Both the position numbers and the translations under genes were made by a program. The notes under the pieces are model-generated. The model searched no databases. It saw only the letters and a list, made by a program, of their open reading frames with translations, and was not told the origin of the DNA. A DNA stretch of 64,000 nt, from NCBI GenBank assembly GCA_001986395.2, contig MQVO02000002.1, positions 372,001 through 436,000 of the forward strand, given 5' to 3'. This DNA is from Irpex lacteus (taxonomy: Eukaryota; Basidiomycota; Agaricomycetes; Polyporales; Irpicaceae). This document shows, in pieces, positions 58,653 through 64,000 of the stretch. Position 1 is the first letter of the stretch, and each line of letters begins with the position of its first letter.

Positions 58653-61600
58653 CTATGACTGTCTGGTCTTCGCCCAGAGTGGAGTGATAACTTGGGCCAC
58701 CACAATCCCAGCGGCCTCCAGCTGATCACGTAGATCACGATCCCACACAGAGCTAAGAATATTACGTGATTTCCATCTATCAGGATGAAACCTACGATGC
58801 GCCTTCTCTACTAGAGCCCTGAACTCCGCCTTGTCCTGCATCAGTTTCTCTACTGCGTTGAAGAACTTCTCCACTGCACCCCAGTCGATGACATCGAAGG
58901 TCATATCGCGTGGCCGGGCGAGAATAGGCCAAGGGACGTTGTCGAACGTGAGGGGCTGCGAGTCTTGAAACTTGGTTGTGTCGAAATCGTAACTGAAGAA
59001 CTTGAACCTCTCGAGGGCCCGTTGATCATTCCATTGAATACCGGTCGAGGTCTGGTAAAACTGCAAATCTGCCGTTCTGCACCGTACTTGCTCTGTGATT
59101 ACGGCTTGTTCATAACGTCGTTGTCGCGCCTCTGCGTCACGTCTTGCCTGCTCTTCTCGTTCTCGCTGCTCGCTTAGCAAACGTTCCGCCTCTTCCCGCT
59201 GCCGCCTCAATGTCTCCTCCACTTCTCTCTGCTCCTTACGTGCCTCCTCCTCCTTCTCTCTCTGCTCCAATTGCCTAAGCTCCGTGAGACGTCTTATGGA
59301 TTCGGCAAGTTTTGCCTGGCGCAAAGTCTCCTCGTCTACCACATCCTGGTCGAGTTCAGCTGTGAGCTTCTTTGCGTCAATCCGTGACGACACTTCTTCT
59401 TCTTGGGCAATCTTAACACTCGCATCCGCATCCTGTTTCCTTCCCAAAGCCTCGTTCGCAGCCTCCTGAGCGTCCCTAGCTTTTTTGGCTGCTTCCACTT
59501 CGCGATCTACCGCTTCTAGCCATATTCGTTTGGCCTCAGCACACGCCTTCTGTATCTCCGCTAGCGCCTGGTCCGCCATCTCTTGCGCCTGCTTAGCCGA
59601 GTCGAAGTCCTGGCAAGCTGCGTGCTGCTTCGCCATGGCAGTCTCGGTATCTTGTTTTGCCTTCGCACTCCTACGCTCTGCTTCTTCTTTGCGAAGGAGT
59701 GTCTCCTGTTGTCTCTTCACCTTCGCTTGTGAGGCCGCTCTCGTAGTAGCTTCTTGAGCTCGACGCTCAGCGGCCTCCTTCAATTCACGGGCATGAGCCT
59801 CTCTTCGCAGTCGGTCAAGCGAAGGACTAGGAGGCGGAACATCCTAGAAGGATGTTATGTAGTGTTACTGTTCGCAGTGGCCAAGGTGAACTTACTGTCG
59901 TCTCGTTAGTGGTGTCGCCTGATTTGTCCGGGGGTGACGACGTGAGCCTCGTACATCGTCGAAATACATGTTGAGCCTCGGGTTCCTCGTACTGCACAGT
60001 CAAAGCACTTCCTCGAAAAGGTTTGCCATCCATTGCTTGCAAAGCGAGCGCGGCTGCAATGGCCACGTTAGCCAGAGACAAGCTTGCGAGAGAGGGCCAT
60101 ACCATCAGTTGAAGAGGAGAAAGCGATGCTTCCATACAGTATATTGTCCTTGTATTCCAATGTTGCACTGAAGTCAAGGTCAGCCAAGTTGGAAAACGGT
60201 CAATAAGAGGAGGTCGCACCCGGTAACAGCCCCAAACTATCATCAAACGTCAATTAAATCAGAGCTTCTATTGATGATGTACATGCACACGTACTTCGGA
60301 GAAAGCATCTACTACATCTCCCAAAGAAAACAAGGATCCAAACCCCTGAATGATACGAAGAGGTATTGAGCAAAATTTGATCGACTGCGTTAAGCCAGCT
60401 CTGTACACGACGTACTGAGTAGCGAAGCCTGTGTGGGTCAAACGTTCGCAAAGAGAACGCTGGGCGGGATCGCAGCATACTATGCAAAGTATTTTTCTTG
60501 ATACGGGCTGCGTTGGCATCTTTCTCGTTCCAATACTTCACAACGGCCGCCCGTTTCTTATTTCCAATGTCCACGTTCATCCGAACCGAAACAAGGGGCC
60601 CAGCTTTTCGGAAATATTTGAAGAGTACCTGAGGAGTCGTTTTCGATGTGAAGAAGTCAGAATTGGTTTGTAGATACTGGGAGAGAATCGAATCTGAGGG
60701 TCTCGGAGTTGCTAAGGTGGGTGAGTGTGAAAGGATCATCGTCCATTGTGGGACAGTGTTTGTTATCACTGTCTCATGCATGGTGGCAAGGGCCATTTCC
60801 GCTGAAGATAGAGTTAGTATTCAGGCATACCGCGAACGCTTCGGACCTTACCATGATATAAATCGATAAAACGGACTGCCCATTTCCGAGCTCCCGCTCT
60901 AGCGGGACTTCTACCGCAATCTTGGACTTTCCCATAAACTTCATCTGTGAATATTGCCTGGAGATGCATCCACGTAGTGCTGGCAGGAGGATTCACGACA
61001 TATATAATAGGCTCTTTAAGCATCGTTTGCTGCTTGTATGAGCTTGGCCTTGTCCTGTGAGGCGAGGTTTGTGCCGTACTATCCATACTCTAGTACATAG
61101 ATGAATGATGGATCACAGCGTAAGGTACACAGCTATCAGTCATGAGAAAAGTACTTACAGGAGATGAGGAGTCCTCTTCTTGGTATTCCAGTGTAAGGCG
61201 AAACATTCCAATCAGCTCCCCGTCCATCACTTCCAAAGCTCGAGAAGCTGACAGCACAAGGTGAGCAGGACGACCCTTGCTTTGTAAAAGGACGTACCAG
61301 AATGAGGAGACTGGAAGGTGATGGTTTCAATGGGACAAGGTCTTCTTGCCTTGGTGAAGTGTATCCTACCACGATGGACGAGTCAGCTCGAAGTTTATCG
61401 GATAATGAAATACTTCGCGCACTGGGTTATCTTTCCAAATTAATAAGGCATCATGGAGTATATCCACTGCTGATGTACCTACCTGGGCAAATTTTGTCAT
61501 CAGCTCTTTTCGTACTGAAACAAGGTCATCCACGCTCTTTTGCTGTAGATTCAAGGTTCCCTGGAAGATATGGAATGGGGTAGTCAGTTAATGGGGTCGT

Positions 61601-62290
61601 GGTGGCAGCAATTCGACAAGGACACACCGAACAGAGAAGACTACAGGGATTATATCGCAAGCCAAATATCGGTAGTGCCTGCAAATCTTCGTGGATATCG
61701 TTTATCTTGGCACGAGCAATTTCTGCATGCACGCTATCCCAATACTCAATAACAGTCGCAAGCTGCGAATTACCCATTTTTACACTGATTCGAGTGGATA
61801 CCAACGGCCCTACCGAGCGAAACCATATGAACGCCATCTGAGCACTCGCATCGTCGATGACATTCGCCGGTGAGTTGTCCTTGACAACGTGCAAGGGAGA
61901 TCGGACGCCATTGGGGCTGGCAGGGTGCAACATAGGCGAGTGGGATAATGCCATCGACCAGGGCGGGTCGACACCAGGTACAGGTTCGCCTTGTAGAGTT
62001 GCTAGAGCCATTTCGGCTGAATCTGTAATTAGCGAGTGACTCGGGGACAGCACTGCTGGGACGTAGTACATACCTTGGAATAGGTTGACAAAGTGAACAG
62101 GGTACTAGTAGCATTCTCGCTCCATGCCGAGTTGAGGATCGGATACAGGACACAGACCACTGTAGGTGACCGTGCCACAGCGATTGAACATCTTTATAAG
62201 GTGATTCCATCGCACATGTTGCGGAGGGTCAGCGACGTATAACACCGGCTCCTTGAGAAGCGGGTGTGGTGAGTAAGTAGGTGCAGCCAT
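58653..62290 (-). CDS. Multi-RRM, coiled-coil protein with duplicated RRM block and HPD-like C terminus
   Basis: RNA-binding protein of unknown role. From the ATG at 62290, block B (62290-61155) holds three RRM-like folds (LLKEPVLYVADPPQHVRWNH; AFIWFRSVGPLVSTRISV; ALEVMDGELIGMFRLTLEY). Block A (61086-59900) repeats the same three (LKEPIIYVVNPPASTTWMH; LFKYFRKAGPLVSVRMNV; ALQAMDGKPFRGSALTVQY). A donor at 61158 (CCT|GTAAGT) and an acceptor ending at 61090 join the blocks in frame, so I model one gene. The ATG at 61086 could instead start a second gene. A coiled coil of about 250 residues follows (59783-59030, runs of REEAERLLSEQRE type). The C-terminal domain (FDNVPWPILARP ... AHRRFHPDRWKS) resembles a Agaricomycete domain with a J-like HPD. 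Confidence 0.65.
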
Positions 62291-62931
62291 GTCGATCTGA
62301 GAGATCCGGCCCTCAAGTCGCCGTGGCTACAACACAAACACTGGAGGAGCTCTTGGAGATAGGACCTGGGCAACTTCTAGCGCTTTCCCTCATTTTATAC
62401 GAAGGAGCGTGTGAAGTTGTCCAAGAAACCTCGTTGCTTCCTGTAGGCACTGTAATAGCAGAGCGCTGCTGGTGCCAATAGCCTGCATCGTCGCTTGTTG
62501 AACTGACAGATACTGTACGTAGATGCGTTGCACCAAGGAACGTTGAAGTACACGTGCGTACGAACACGAATGCTTGGGATGAGCGTAAAGTCCTTTCGTG
62601 CCACTCCTAGAGCAAGTTTAAGCTTTCTTGCTCCTAGTAGATAGCGCAACGATACGCGTCTACGTTGGCGCCAACTGCTTTGTCAGCAACCGAGTTCAAC
62701 GTACAATCCTTTTATCGTCATCTCGCACTGTTACAATACCTCTAGAATGAATGGTAGGGTAATAAGATATCATGAAACAGGAACAAGACCTGCCGCCACC
62801 ATAGGTGGCCCTTTCGAGTAAGATAAGTATGTATGGGAGTAAGTAAGTACGTGCGCTTCGCTGAGTGCAATCCCGAGCGCATCAATTATGTTCACAGAAG
62901 GAAAGCGCACTCTTTCAATCCGACCGCCACC
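62291..62931. promoter_or_regulatory. Divergent promoter between the RRM-repeat gene and the N-methyltransferase gene
   Basis: 641 bases between outward-reading starts. Small frames inside lack support. The right-hand ATG has a strong context, GCCACCATGC. Confidence 0.45.
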
Positions 62932-64000
62932 ATGCCGCTCGGACAAGCAGAGATCGAAGAGGAAGAACGCGCTTTCCAAAAGGTTGTGCTCACATTTCAG
63001 CAATATGCTAACTATGCTGTACGTTTTTCTCTCGGCATATAAATCTGCATCTGGTCCTCCGCGTTACTGAACCAGTTGCTGCACCTGGGATATGCATCTA
63101 GATCGCAGCGAATAACCGTCGACGGAAAGACATATACACACTCCCCAGAGCAGATCAAGAGCTCCTGAGTAACTTGGGCTACAAACAAAAGTTGGCCGAA
63201 GTGGACAAGGCGATCCTTGCCAATGCTGAATTCTTGAAACAGATCGTGGCAGACACTCAGATCTTTGGAGGTGACTTTGACGAAGAAGGAGAAGACGCGG
63301 AAGGTGATGGCGATGGCGAGCAGCCTGGACCTTCGCACACGCACTCTCACTCTCACGGTTACTAATTTTAACTCACCTGGGTTGCACATTGTCTGACGAA
63401 CTTGTCTTCCAGGAGGCCACTCGCATGAGCATGGGAGTCATGGGCATAGTCACGGTGTTTCTACGAAACGCGCAACCATAAGGCCTACGGACGCAGATAT
63501 GGATAAACTCCGTAGTACTATCAAGCAATTCGTCCGCGATTGGAGCGAAGAGGTTATTTTCCTATTTCTGTATCAATTCAATGTCGTCCGGAGCTACTAA
63601 CGTGTGGGTTTGATAAGGGCAAAGTTGAGCGAGATGTTTGTTACAAACCCATGATCGATGCTCTCCTCGAGCACTTCAAGGACAAGCCACAAGATCAAAG
63701 GTATATTGATGCTGGTTAAGCCAATGTGCAATCATTGACTAACAGCTCTTTCAAGGTCAAAGATTAGAGTGCTCGTACCGGGTGCTGGACTCTGCCGCTT
63801 AGCCTGGGATGTAGCATTCCAAGGTAACCATACTTTCACCGACATCAGTGGAACGAGCCTCATCTGGAATTCAATAGGATTTGCATGTCAAGGGAATGAG
63901 TTCTCTCACTACATGCTCCTCAGTTCGTTCTTCATTCTCAACAGGTAACCCAAAGCATCATGATCGCGTCGGGGACAATAATCGCGTAGGGCTGAATGTT
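62932..64000 (+). CDS. CARNMT1: Carnosine N-methyltransferase-like protein (N2227 family), 3' end outside window
   Basis: SAM-dependent methyltransferase of the N2227/UPF0586 family, whose studied members methylate carnosine to anserine; the fungal substrate is uncertain. The ATG at 62932 is chosen for its Kozak context and because [20 protein letters not shown] follows. Introns near 63019-63102, 63358-63415, 63551-63617, 63701-63756 and 63823-63879 join exons reading [18 protein letters not shown], a His-rich insert ([20 protein letters not shown]), [12 protein letters not shown], the SAM site [16 protein letters not shown] and [19 protein letters not shown]. Family members usually have GAGLGRLA; Cys replaces the second Gly-position residue here. 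The gene runs off the window after 63945. Confidence 0.85.

Overview
The window comes from the nuclear genome of a filamentous basidiomycete, most likely an Agaricomycete. Genes are cut by many 50-60 base introns with GTRNGT donors, and families typical of mushroom-forming fungi are present: a FunK1 kinase, a myosin-headed chitin synthase, a But2-like membrane protein and two lineage-specific hypothetical families. I could not run a homology search. Identities rest on motifs and remembered family patterns, and splice sites were read by eye.

Layout. 1-322: tail of an unknown gene. 828-6964 (-): myosin-motor chitin synthase. 7611-10216 (+): Zrg17-like cation-diffusion-facilitator protein. 10484-11937 (-): ribosome-biogenesis factor RRP14/SURF6. 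12375-14089 (-): secreted single-pass membrane protein. 15751-20321 (+): full-size ABC-B exporter of the STE6 type. 20769-21780 (-): But2-like membrane protein. 22042-25281 (-): FunK1 kinase. 26442-28668 (-): DUF2461 protein. 29103-30894 (-): GH28 polygalacturonase. 31913-32596: a MITE-like element with 32-base terminal inverted repeats. 33248-38689 (-): PDR-type ABC-G transporter. 38690-41334: no recognisable gene.

The most striking locus is 41335-44533. A lineage-specific gene is split by a 1,745-base retroelement (41520-43264). The element has two identical 178-base LTRs, a 5-base target duplication (AGAGA), a half-tRNA-Met type primer site, a purine tract and one intact Ty1/copia-type gag with a zinc knuckle, but no pol. 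It looks like a very recent insertion of a non-autonomous, gag-only (TR-GAG-like) element. Removing it with one copy of the duplication puts the host exon back in frame.

After it come an F-box protein and an adjoining small gene (44599-46742, +), a decayed copy of the But2-like gene (46838-47087), the complex I 75-78 kDa subunit (47118-49913, -), a 2OG-oxygenase-like protein that seems to have lost its HxD metal ligands (50371-51963, -), a GT90/CAP10 glycosyltransferase (53066-55299, -), an AMSH-type JAMM deubiquitinase (55842-58260, +), a large RNA-binding protein whose RRM block is internally duplicated (58653-62290, -), and the start of a carnosine N-methyltransferase-like gene with a His-rich insert (62932 onward, +).

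These genes do not form one pathway. Housekeeping genes (complex I, RRP14, AMSH) are mixed with cell-surface and secretion genes (chitin synthase, GT90, polygalacturonase, two ABC exporters) and fast-evolving lineage-specific genes. Transposon activity is concentrated at 31.9-32.6 kb and 41.5-43.3 kb.
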